Assembly: GCA_034429475.1 (NCBI GenBank)
Contig: DAOUGD010000106.1
Span: forward strand, 1 to 27,422
Length of the DNA: 27,422 bases
Source of the DNA: JAKQHY01 sp034429475
GTDB lineage: Bacteria > Chloroflexota > Anaerolineae > B4-G1 > SLSP01
Direction: 5' to 3'
The notes beneath the pieces were generated by a model. The model had not been told where the DNA came from. It ran no database searches and was given only the letters and a program-made list of their open reading frames with translations. Below, piece by piece: positions 13,102 through 20,378 of the stretch (positions within the stretch are counted from its first letter, which is position 1; each line of letters starts with the position of its first letter). Made by a program: the position numbers and the translations under genes.

Positions 13102-13743
13102 CTACGCGGCCCCCATCAACTGTTTGGCGGCGGCGACGGCGCGGCTGGCGTCGGCCCCGTAGCCGTCCGCGCCGATTTCGGCGGCGTAGGCGTCGGTGAC
13201 GGGCGCGCCGCCGATCATCACTTTGACTTTGTCACGCACGCCGGCGGCTTTGAGCGCCTCGACGGTGGCCTTCATATTCGGCATGGTGGTGGTGAGCAGC
13301 GCCGACATGGCTATGATGTCCACGCCCTGGTTGGCTGCGGCGTCCACGAACTTTTCCGGCGTCACGTCCACGCCCAGGTCGAGGATTTCAAATCCGGCGC
13401 CTTCAAGCATCATGCAGACCAGGTTCTTGCCGATGTCGTGTAGGTCGCCTTTGACGGTGCCGGCGGCGACTTTGCCCGCCGGTTTCACATCGGCGGCCAC
13501 CAGGTACGGCTTGAGCAGCACCATCCCGGCCTTCATCGCACGGGCGGCGATGAGCATTTCGGGGACGAAGTACTCGCCCTCCTCAAAGAGGCGGCCCACT
13601 TCGGCCATCGCTGAGACTAATCCTTCCTGCAAAATATCGCCCGGGGCGACGCCGGCATCCAGGGCTTCCTGAACTTTTTCTTGGGTCAACGGCATGTCGC
13701 CTTCCATAATTGCCTGGCGAATCACTTCCAGAACGTTTTCCAT
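13102..13743 (-). CDS. Corrinoid (B12)-binding protein
   Basis: A 213-aa methyltransferase-type corrinoid protein, similar to MtaC/MtbC and the B12 module of MetH. The helical cap domain (about residues 1-85) contains VGRLFEEGEYFVPEMLIAARAM. The Rossmann-like B12 domain follows, with DLHDIGKN (100-107), whose His102 is the lower axial ligand, then SALLTTTMPNM and VMIGGAPVTDAYA. It should carry methyl-cobalamin in a C1 transfer reaction. No partner methyltransferase gene is in the window, so the substrate is unknown. It follows the aldolase by 102 bp on the same strand, separated by a long hairpin. Confidence 0.93.
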   Translation of the reverse strand: MENVLEVIRQAIMEGDMPLTQEKVQEALDAGVAPGDILQEGLVSAMAEVGRLFEEGEYFVPEMLIAARAMKAGMVLLKPYLVAADVKPAGKVAAGTVKGDLHDIGKNLVCMMLEGAGFEILDLGVDVTPEKFVDAAANQGVDIIAMSALLTTTMPNMKATVEALKAAGVRDKVKVMIGGAPVTDAYAAEIGADGYGADASRAVAAAKQLMGAA

Positions 13744-13780
13744 ATCTAAACTACCTCCGTGGGGAAAATGGGTTTGAAAA

Positions 13781-13836
13781 GGTGCAACGCCCTGACACGA
13801 TGTACCCAGAGATCGGGCATGAGAGCGCGTTGCACC
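13781..13836. repeat. Long hairpin between the aldolase and corrinoid genes
   Basis: Perfect 10-base arms GGTGCAACGC (13781-13790) and GCGTTGCACC (13827-13836) enclose 36 bases. There is no T-run on the minus strand after the stem, so it is more likely a dispersed palindromic element or a processing site than a terminator. Confidence 0.7.
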
Positions 13837-13845
13837 TCCAATGAC

Positions 13846-14790
13846 CTATAAAGCCTGACGCGCGGCGCCAAGCTGACCGGCGCTGCCAAGCATTTCGTTC
13901 TTGTGAGCGATGAACTTGGCGTACTCGGCCATAAAGACTTTGCCAACCGGGCGCAGGTCGAAGTTTTCGGGGTGTTCGAGGAAATATTCCCGGTGGACGC
14001 GCGTCCACACCAGGCGGCCATCCGTGTCAATGTTGACTTTGGTCACGCCCAGCTCCGCCGCGCGCCGGAACTGCGTTTCGTCCACGCCGCGCGCGCCCTT
14101 GAGGTTGCCGCCCGCCGCGTTGATACGCGCGACTTCTTCTTGGGGCACCGAGCTGCTACCGTGCATGACCAGGGGGAATCCGAGCAACTGCTTCTGGATC
14201 TCGGCCAGCACGTCGAAGTGCAATCCCTGCGAGCCGCTGAACTTGAATGCGCCGTGGCTGGTGCCGATGGCGCAGGCCAGCGAATCGCAGCCGGTGCGCG
14301 CGACGAATTCCTTAGCTTGATTGGGATCGGTCAGTTTAGCGTTGGCTTCATCCACTTTGACATGTTCTTCGACCCCGCCCAGCTGCCCCAATTCAGCTTC
14401 GACCACGATGCCTTTGGCGTGTGCGGCTTCCACCACGCGCCGGGTGATGGCGATGTTGGTCTCGAAATCCTCGTGGCTGGCGTCAATCATGACCGAACTG
14501 TAAAAACCGCTGTTGATGCAATCGTAGCAGGTCTCTTCGTCGCCGTGGTCAAGGTGAACGGCGAAGATGGCGTCCGGGAAAACTTGCTCCGCGCTGCGGA
14601 TCAGGCCTTCCAGCATAAATTTGTGGGTGTACGAGCGCGCGCCTTTGCTGATCTGGATAATAAAAGGCGCCTGGCTGTCAAGGTTGCCGCGAAACAGGCC
14701 CATCGCCTGTTCGAGGTTGTTGATGTTGTAGGCGCCGATGGCGTATTTGCCGTAGGCAAACTGGAAAAGTTGTTTGGTTGTAACGATCAT
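13846..14790 (-). CDS. Class II fructose-bisphosphate aldolase family protein
   Basis: A 314-aa zinc-dependent class II aldolase, cleaving fructose-1,6-bisphosphate (or a related ketose bisphosphate) in glycolysis/gluconeogenesis. Visible motifs: AYNINNLEQ (residues 20-28), the zinc-binding HLDHGD (79-84), EAELGQLGG, AIGTSHGAFK, MHGSSSVPQEE and VNIDTDGRL. These fit the FbaA/GatY superfamily and the length suits a class IIB enzyme. AAGGAG lies 7 nt before the ATG, and a promoter can be seen at 14873-14900. Tagatose-bisphosphate aldolase is an alternative because the family members are hard to tell apart. Confidence 0.93.
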   Translation of the reverse strand: MIVTTKQLFQFAYGKYAIGAYNINNLEQAMGLFRGNLDSQAPFIIQISKGARSYTHKFMLEGLIRSAEQVFPDAIFAVHLDHGDEETCYDCINSGFYSSVMIDASHEDFETNIAITRRVVEAAHAKGIVVEAELGQLGGVEEHVKVDEANAKLTDPNQAKEFVARTGCDSLACAIGTSHGAFKFSGSQGLHFDVLAEIQKQLLGFPLVMHGSSSVPQEEVARINAAGGNLKGARGVDETQFRRAAELGVTKVNIDTDGRLVWTRVHREYFLEHPENFDLRPVGKVFMAEYAKFIAHKNEMLGSAGQLGAARQAL

Positions 14791-14872
14791 TGCTCACTCC
14801 TTTTGATTAAAAATTACACGTTGCCCCCTGAAGATTGGAGGGATGGGGTGGTCGTCCGTGCATTACGCAGGC

Positions 14873-14900
14873 ATTGTATGCTATTTTCCTACCTATGCAA
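14873..14900 (-). promoter_or_regulatory. Promoter of the aldolase gene
   Basis: On the minus strand TTGCAT (14900-14895) and TACAAT (14878-14873) are separated by 16 nt. Transcription would start near 14866, giving a 5' leader of about 75 nt, in which I recognise no riboswitch. Confidence 0.55.
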
Positions 14901-15051
14901 ATGGAGGTAATGATTAAAAGGTAAGGGATGGCAACGACTCTGCCGGTCAGCAGCAAGACGGCCAAAGCCGCCGCTCCACCGGCCTTGAGGCCAGCAAGCA
15001 AAGCGAGCCTCACTTACCACGCGACTACCACTCAAACGGCAAAGATAAAAA
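14901..15051. other. Intergenic stretch without recognisable gene
   Basis: Between the aldolase promoter and the lipoprotein terminator I see no supported gene or RNA. A 68-codon hydrophobic frame crosses it but has no ribosome site and would run through the promoter. Confidence 0.5.
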
Positions 15052-15084
15052 TTTCTAGCGCGCAGGTTGCCTGCGCGCTAGAAA
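15052..15084 (-). terminator. Terminator of the propeller lipoprotein gene
   Basis: Perfect 15-base arms TTTCTAGCGCGCAGG and CCTGCGCGCTAGAAA with a 3-base loop. On the minus strand the stem is followed by ATTTTTATC. It lies 38 nt after the lipoprotein stop. Confidence 0.82.
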
Positions 15085-15122
15085 CATCAAGGAAGGGGAT
15101 ACCCAACCGGGTCGCGCGCCGT

Positions 15123-17192
15123 TTAAGGCACGTAACGCGCCAGGCCACCCTCGCTGGCAGCGAACCAGACCGTACCGGCGCTGTCCACCAGGATGCTCTG
15201 GTGCCCTTCAAAGCTATTGGAAGGCAGGCCGTCGCTGGCGAAAACGGTGACCCACTCGTCGTCTTCATAGAGCGCGACGCCGCCATCGTACAACCCCAGC
15301 CAAAGCGTCTCGTCCGCCGCCACGAAAATGGAGTAGATTTCGCTGTCGGCTTCGTAGACCTCTTTGAATTTGTCGCCTTCGGCATCGTAGCGCACCAACT
15401 TGCTGCCCACGGCCAGGAGCGGGCTGCCGTCCAAATCCTGGGCCATGGCGTTGGCGCCAGCCGAGTAGATACCCGAAACGCCCGGCAAATCGTCCGTCCA
15501 CGTCGTCACCTCGTCGTTTTCGTCGAAGCGGAACAAGGTGTCGTAGGTGCCGACCCACACATACGTCCCGTCGAACAGCAGGGCGTAGACGGTGCGGGGA
15601 GAATCCTCGTCGGCGCGTTCCTCGTCGGTGAGCAGGTCGTAGTAAGTAAACTCGTCGCCGTCCATCACCGACAGGCCGTAGTAGCCGCCAAACCAGACGC
15701 GCCCCTTGCCATCCACCGTGATGACCGTCGCGCCGCCGTTGTAGATCCCCTCGCCGGGTTCTTCGACGTACTCGTAATTGGTCCACTCCTCATCCTCGTA
15801 GCTGTAGTAACTGGCGCCGGCGCCGTGCGCGATCCACCAGCCGTCGGGGGTGTGGAAGAAACTGTTGACGCTGTAGCCGTCCATATCGTTCACTTCCCAC
15901 TCGCCTTCGGCGTCGTAGGCGGATAAGATTTGCAGGCCAAACGAGCCGCCGAGCCAGATTTTTCCATCCGGCGTCTCGGTGATGGCCTCGTAGCGGTTGC
16001 TCAGGGGTTTTTCTTCGAGGATGAAGGACTTCCAGGATTCGCCGTCGAAGCCGCTGATGCCTTCCCCGTCGTCGGCATAGAACAGATAACCGTTCTCATC
16101 CAGCACCATGGCGTTCAGACCGCCTACCATGCCTTTTTCGTCCTCGTACAATTCGATGCACGTTTCTTTGGCGGGATCAAAGCGGCAGATGGAACCGAAG
16201 GTATTGCCGACCCATAGGGTGCCGTCTTCCAGTGCAATCACCTTCTCGAAAGCGTCCAGGTAGGGGAACTTGTCCACGTTGTCACTGTTGTAGATGGTCC
16301 ACTCGCCGTCGCTGTACTTGAGCAGGCCGTCAAAAGCCGCCATCCAGATGTTGCCGTCGGCGTCGCCGGCGACGGAGCTTACGCTCTCGTCCGGGATGTT
16401 GGCCTTGTCTTCGTCGAAACCTTCCACTGTTCCATCGGAGTGGATAACGGATGAACCGAAGGAGGACACAATCCACAGATCGTCGCCAATGAATTTGGCT
16501 TCCTCCACCCAATCCGTGATCAGGCCGTCGTCTTCATCCAGATAGACCCATTTGTCATCGTCGAAATCGTAAATATCCAGCCCAAACGTGTAGCCGACGA
16601 AAAGGAGTTCGTTCTCCGTGTCGCAGTAGAGATAATCCACGCTGTCCTTCTGCATCCCGCTGTTTTCAGACGTCATCACCTGCCAGGTTGCATCCTCCTC
16701 GCCGGGGGCAAGGTAAGCTAACCCTAGATCGGTTCCGACGTAAATCTTTTCGGCAAAGGGACAGACGGCGACGGCATCGGTGTCGTTGGTGGGCAGGCCG
16801 TCGCGGGTGTCGTAGGCGACGATTTCATCGCTGTCTATGTTCCAGATAACCACGCCGCCTCCCGTCGCCGCAACGATCACGTTCTCAAGCACAGCGATGT
16901 CGCGCACGTAGTTGCCGTTGGTATATTGATACCACCCAGATTCCAGATCGATCTCCGGGGCCGGCGTGGCCGTGGGGGGTTCCGGTGTGTTGGTGGGCTT
17001 GGGCGTGGCGGTGGGCGCGGGAGTATTGGTGGGCTTGGGCGTGGCGGTGGGGGCAGGCGTATTGGTGGGTTTAGGAGTGGCAGTGGGCGCGGGTGTGTTG
17101 GTCGGCGGTATCGGCGTCTCCTTGGGGCCGCCGCAGGCCAGCAACAGTGACATCAAGGCAAATACCAGTAACCATGTGAATCGCGTCTTCAT
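15123..17192 (-). CDS. Beta-propeller lipoprotein
   Basis: A 689-aa exported protein. The N-terminus is a lipoprotein signal peptide with lipobox LLLAC (Cys20). A Thr/Pro-rich linker of three 12-residue repeats (TPAPTATPKPTN type, to about residue 80) leads to a long repetitive domain. Its blades resemble two-component-regulator propellers (Reg_prop): each has a W-x-G or V-x-F-G-G core such as GRVWFGGYYGLSVM, TVWFAASEGGLARY and IWMAAFDGLLKYS. Ligand and partner are unknown; there is no kinase or other output domain. AAAGGAG lies 7 nt before the ATG. It is acidic (many Asp/Glu), as expected for a surface protein. A strong terminator follows. Confidence 0.88.
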   Translation of the reverse strand: MKTRFTWLLVFALMSLLLACGGPKETPIPPTNTPAPTATPKPTNTPAPTATPKPTNTPAPTATPKPTNTPEPPTATPAPEIDLESGWYQYTNGNYVRDIAVLENVIVAATGGGVVIWNIDSDEIVAYDTRDGLPTNDTDAVAVCPFAEKIYVGTDLGLAYLAPGEEDATWQVMTSENSGMQKDSVDYLYCDTENELLFVGYTFGLDIYDFDDDKWVYLDEDDGLITDWVEEAKFIGDDLWIVSSFGSSVIHSDGTVEGFDEDKANIPDESVSSVAGDADGNIWMAAFDGLLKYSDGEWTIYNSDNVDKFPYLDAFEKVIALEDGTLWVGNTFGSICRFDPAKETCIELYEDEKGMVGGLNAMVLDENGYLFYADDGEGISGFDGESWKSFILEEKPLSNRYEAITETPDGKIWLGGSFGLQILSAYDAEGEWEVNDMDGYSVNSFFHTPDGWWIAHGAGASYYSYEDEEWTNYEYVEEPGEGIYNGGATVITVDGKGRVWFGGYYGLSVMDGDEFTYYDLLTDEERADEDSPRTVYALLFDGTYVWVGTYDTLFRFDENDEVTTWTDDLPGVSGIYSAGANAMAQDLDGSPLLAVGSKLVRYDAEGDKFKEVYEADSEIYSIFVAADETLWLGLYDGGVALYEDDEWVTVFASDGLPSNSFEGHQSILVDSAGTVWFAASEGGLARYVP
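16987..17094 (-). repeat. Three 36-bp tandem repeats in the lipoprotein linker
   Basis: Three near-identical 36-bp units start at 16987, 17023 and 17059. They encode the Thr/Pro-rich linker of the lipoprotein. Because the period is a multiple of three, the unit number can change without frameshift. Confidence 0.88.
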
Positions 17193-17271
17193 CGGTCTTC
17201 TCCTTTACTTGTGTGTGATTGAATATGCCTAAATCTTACCCTCTGAGCGTCAAAAAAACGTCAAAGGCACT

Positions 17272-17973
17272 TCAGAGCTTTCCGAACCATTCTTGCTCGA
17301 ACTGTTCGGCAAATCTTTCCATAAAGGCGTGGCGGCTCGCCGCCAGTTGCCGTCCGGCGGGGGTGTTCAACGTGTCCTTCAGTTTGAACAACTTTTCGTA
17401 CAGATGGGCGTAGCTGCTGCTGCCCAACTGTCCATGCTCCCAGTGCCCCGGTTGGAGGTACGGCTCCCACAGCGGACGCCGGTACGCGCCGCCAAACGCG
17501 AACATCCGCGCCAGGCCCACCGCCCCGATGGCGTCCAACCGGTCCGCATCCTGGAAGCCCAAAATCTCCCCACGAATGTCTTCTGGCAGGGGCCGATGAC
17601 TCGTTGCCCAGGCGTACTCTTCGTGGTGGGCGATACAGCCCACGACGGCGGCAATCTTGTGAGGCGGAAAGGCCACGTCCGGCAGCAGCTTTTCCGCCTG
17701 CGCCATCCCAAAAGCCACGTGATCGCCCTCCCCCTGGAACTCGCGCCCGCGCCCGATGTCATGGAGATAAGCCGTCGCCGTCATGATCTCCGGGTCAAGC
17801 CCCTCACCCGCCGCAATGCGCAGCGCCAGATGTTTGACCCGCAGACAGTGGTAGAAGTCGTGGCCGGTGAAATCCTGGGCCACCTGGTCGTAAACAGCTT
17901 CCGCCAGCGGCAGTTCCCAGGCCGCAATGACATTTTCAAGAACCATCAGGTCGTTGAGCAAATAGTCAGACAT
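17272..17973 (-). CDS. HD-domain phosphohydrolase
   Basis: A 233-aa metal-dependent HD-domain hydrolase of the YedJ/YpgQ type. Metal ligands are visible: His42 in DFYHCLRVKHLA, the His71-Asp72 pair in YLHDIGRGREFQ and Asp in FQDADRLDAIGAVGLAR (about residues 141-157). The last segment is typical of this subfamily. Members hydrolyse nucleotides or related phosphates; the substrate here is unknown. The ATG has only a weak GGGAT upstream. A good promoter lies at 18034-18062, in a divergent region shared with dedA. The lipoprotein gene starts 79 bp beyond its stop. Confidence 0.9.
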   Translation of the reverse strand: MSDYLLNDLMVLENVIAAWELPLAEAVYDQVAQDFTGHDFYHCLRVKHLALRIAAGEGLDPEIMTATAYLHDIGRGREFQGEGDHVAFGMAQAEKLLPDVAFPPHKIAAVVGCIAHHEEYAWATSHRPLPEDIRGEILGFQDADRLDAIGAVGLARMFAFGGAYRRPLWEPYLQPGHWEHGQLGSSSYAHLYEKLFKLKDTLNTPAGRQLAASRHAFMERFAEQFEQEWFGKL

Positions 17974-18033
17974 CCGTTTCTATCCCAGAGTTGCCGCCGA
18001 TAGTAGCCGGCAATTAACACAACCGTTCTCTTC

Positions 18034-18062
18034 ATTATGGGTCGAATTATGAGATTTGGCAA
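18034..18062 (-). promoter_or_regulatory. Promoter of the HD phosphohydrolase
   Basis: On the minus strand TTGCCA (18062-18057) and CATAAT (18039-18034) are separated by 17 nt, about 60 nt before the HD gene start. Confidence 0.6.
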
Positions 18063-18105
18063 CCGCGCGCAAGCCAGAAAGAGGCCCCGGAAACCAGCGT
18101 GGATA

Positions 18106-18114
18106 TGGTATAAT
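18106..18114 (+). promoter_or_regulatory. Extended -10 promoter toward dedA
   Basis: TGGTATAAT is a consensus extended -10 on the plus strand, about 155 nt before the DedA start. No clear -35 is seen. The 5' leader would include the composite repeat at 18186-18246. Confidence 0.5.
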
Positions 18115-18185
18115 CTTCTTAATCTGTTGAACTGCCTGGTAAGGTGTCATTAGGCACCGGACGCACCGGCAATGACGAGAATTTG

Positions 18186-18246
18186 TCAACGGATGAAACG
18201 GATTGAAACGGATTTCTCGATCCTGCCATTCCGTAAATCCTGTTAT
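18186..18246 (+). repeat. Composite repeat AACGGAT + AAATCCTGTTAT (copy 2)
   Basis: TCAACGGATGAAACGGATTG and one more AACGG word lead into GATCCTGCCATTCCGTAAAT and CCTGTTAT. The tail matches the minus strand of 11677-11727 with four differences in 28 bases. Here too it lies shortly upstream of a gene (dedA) in the same orientation. Confidence 0.75.
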
Positions 18247-18269
18247 TTCTGTAGGAGAATGGATATTTT

Positions 18270-18944
18270 ATGCTAGTTAACCTTCTAAACGCGATTAACG
18301 AATGGGTGCAGGGACTTATCAGCACGATGGGCTACCCGGGGCTGGCGTTCGTGATGTTCCTGGAAAACATCTTCCCGCCGATTCCCTCGGAGTTGGTGCT
18401 GCCGCTGGCCGGGTGGTTGACGTTGGGGGAGAATGCCACCTTCACGCTGTTCGGCGTGACGCTCGTGGGGTCGCTGGGCGCGTTGACCGGCACCTACGTC
18501 TTCTACGGCCTGGGGCGCTGGTTTGGCGAAGACCGGGTGCGCTATCTGCTCCGGCGTTTCGGCAAATGGCTGTTGCTCTCGGAGCAAGACCTGGACGTGG
18601 CGCTGGCCTGGTTTGCGAAGTACGGCGAGTACGTCATCTTCTTCGGGCGGATGGTGCCGATTGTGCGCAGCCTCATCTCCGTGCCGGCCGGGCTGGCCAA
18701 GATGAATCTGCTCCGCTACAGCATTTACACCGTCATCGGCACCGCTCTGTGGAGCTTCCTGTTGGCCTTCGCCGGGCGGCTCCTGGGCGAAAGTTGGCCC
18801 GTCGTCTCCGAGATCATTGATCAATACGAACACGTCGTCCTCGTCCTCGGCGTCCTTGTTGTTGTAGGCTTCTTCGGCTATCGCCTCTGGCAGATGCGGA
18901 AGGCAGCAGCCGATAAACAAAAGGTAGAAATGAGTAATGAGTAA
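18270..18944 (+). CDS. DedA-family membrane protein
   Basis: A 224-aa integral membrane protein of the DedA/VTT family, whose members flip phospholipids such as undecaprenyl phosphate or phosphatidylethanolamine. The conserved FLENIFPPIPSELVLPLAGW (residues 31-50) holds the essential acidic residue, and FFGRMVPIVRSLISVPAG matches the second family motif with its Arg. Four to five hydrophobic segments are present. AGGAG lies 12 nt before the ATG, rather far. The C-terminal residues MSNE and the stop are encoded by the GGTAATG repeat. It is likely to be transcribed with asnS, 79 bp downstream. Confidence 0.93.
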   Translation: MLVNLLNAINEWVQGLISTMGYPGLAFVMFLENIFPPIPSELVLPLAGWLTLGENATFTLFGVTLVGSLGALTGTYVFYGLGRWFGEDRVRYLLRRFGKWLLLSEQDLDVALAWFAKYGEYVIFFGRMVPIVRSLISVPAGLAKMNLLRYSIYTVIGTALWSFLLAFAGRLLGESWPVVSEIIDQYEHVVLVLGVLVVVGFFGYRLWQMRKAAADKQKVEMSNE

Positions 18945-18988
18945 TGGGTAATGCGTAATGGGTATCGTTTACCCATTACGCATTACTC
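18930..18988. repeat. GGTAATG heptad palindrome between dedA and asnS
   Basis: GAGTAATGGGTAATGCGTAATGGGTA faces TACCCATTACGCATTACT around a 5-base TCGTT loop, with 17 of 18 inner arm positions complementary. The dedA stop (18942-18944) lies inside it. It belongs to the family also seen at 7245-7320. Confidence 0.88.
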
Positions 18989-19023
18989 TTTACTTCTTCC
19001 GCACACTCAATAAGGAGAAACTT

Positions 19024-20364
19024 ATGCCCCCCGTCATTCGCATTTCGCAAATCAGTGACTATGTGGATCAAGAAATCACCCTCCAGGGTTGGGTGTATAA
19101 CCGCACGCACAAGGGCAAGCTCGTTTTCTTGCTGGTGCGCGACGGGTATGGCTTCGCGCAGTGCGTGGCCTTCAAGAACGACCTGACGCCGGAACTGTTT
19201 GAAACCATCGTCCACCTGCCGCAGGAATCGTCGGTCGTCATCACCGGCAAGGTGCGGAGCGACCCGCGCGCGCCTGGCGTCCCCGGCGGCTACGAAGTCG
19301 GCATCACCGGGCTGGACGTGGTGCAGGCGGCGGAGGAGTATCCCATCGCGCTCAAAGAGCACGGCGTGGACTACATGCTCGACAACCGCCACCTCTGGAT
19401 TCGGATGCCGAGCCAGTGGGCAGTACTGCGCGTGCGCGCCGTCGTCATCGCGGCCATTCACGAATGGCTGACCGACAACGGCTTCATCCACATGGATACC
19501 CCCATCCTCACCCCGGCGGCCTGCGAAGGGACGACGACGCTCTTCGGCACGAAGTATTTCGACGAGGGGATGGCCTATCTGGCGCAGAGTGGGCAGCTTT
19601 ACAACGAGGCCAACATCTTCGCGTTCAGCAAGGTCTACTGCTTCGGGCCGACATTCCGCGCGGAGAAGTCCAAGACGCGCCGCCACCTCACCGAGTTCTG
19701 GATGGTGGAGCCGGAAGTCGCCTTCTGCGACCTCGACGGGCTGATGGAAATTGAGGAACAGTTCGTCTCGCATATCGTGCAGCGCGCGGTGGAGAAGTGC
19801 GGGCCGGAACTGCGTTCATTGGGCCGCGACCTGAGCGTGCTGGAGAAAATCAAGCCGCCGTTCCCGCGCATCTCCTACGACGAGGCCGTGGAACGCATCA
19901 ACGCCGTCCGGGCGCAGACGGAAGACCCGGAACAGCGCAAGCTGTTGGAGATGCCGTGGGGCATTGACTTCGGCGCGCCGCACGAGACGTGCCTGACGCA
20001 GCAATTTGAGAAGCCCCTGTTCGTCTACGGCTACCCGACGGCGGTGAAAGCCTTCTACATGGAGCCGTGGCCGGGCCGCCCGGAAGTCTCCAAGAGCGTG
20101 GATTTGCTCGCGCCGGAGGGTTACGGCGAAATCATCGGCGGCAGCGAGCGCATTTCCGATCCCGAATTGCTCTTGCAGCGCATCCACGACCACAAATTGC
20201 CCGAAGAAGCCTACAAGTGGTACATTGACCTGCGCCGCTACGGCAGCGTCCCGCACAGCGGTTTCGGCCTGGGCGTCGAGCGCACCGTCACGTGGATCTG
20301 CGGCATTGACCACCTGCGCGAGGCGATTGCGTATCCGCGGATGATTAACCGAATGTACCCATAG
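19024..20364 (+). CDS. asnS: Asparaginyl-tRNA synthetase
   Basis: Class IIb aminoacyl-tRNA synthetase charging tRNA-Asn, 446 aa. An N-terminal OB-fold anticodon-binding domain (about 1-110, with ITLQGWVYNRTHKGKLVFLLVRDG) precedes the catalytic domain. Motif 2 is FRAEKSKTRRHLTEFWMVEPE and motif 3 GFGLGVERTVTWICG. The sequence TEFWMVEPE favours AsnRS over AspRS. I chose the ATG at 19024 because AAGGAG lies 6 nt upstream and because the protein then begins at the OB-fold. The frame is open for 22 codons further up, but those translate the palindromic repeat. Confidence 0.96.
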   Translation: MPPVIRISQISDYVDQEITLQGWVYNRTHKGKLVFLLVRDGYGFAQCVAFKNDLTPELFETIVHLPQESSVVITGKVRSDPRAPGVPGGYEVGITGLDVVQAAEEYPIALKEHGVDYMLDNRHLWIRMPSQWAVLRVRAVVIAAIHEWLTDNGFIHMDTPILTPAACEGTTTLFGTKYFDEGMAYLAQSGQLYNEANIFAFSKVYCFGPTFRAEKSKTRRHLTEFWMVEPEVAFCDLDGLMEIEEQFVSHIVQRAVEKCGPELRSLGRDLSVLEKIKPPFPRISYDEAVERINAVRAQTEDPEQRKLLEMPWGIDFGAPHETCLTQQFEKPLFVYGYPTAVKAFYMEPWPGRPEVSKSVDLLAPEGYGEIIGGSERISDPELLLQRIHDHKLPEEAYKWYIDLRRYGSVPHSGFGLGVERTVTWICGIDHLREAIAYPRMINRMYP

Positions 20365-20378
20365 GCTAAGGAGTCCAA

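Noticed and set aside
13903..14910. 335-codon plus-strand ORF opposite the aldolase
   Set aside because: The aldolase frame has full motifs and a ribosome site; this frame has neither.
14807..15013. 68-codon hydrophobic ORF upstream of the aldolase
   Set aside because: There is no ribosome site, it crosses the likely aldolase promoter, and it shows no family resemblance. A real small membrane protein cannot be fully excluded.
18958..19023. N-terminal extension of AsnRS
   Set aside because: It translates the GGTAATG palindrome; AAGGAG precedes the ATG at 19024.
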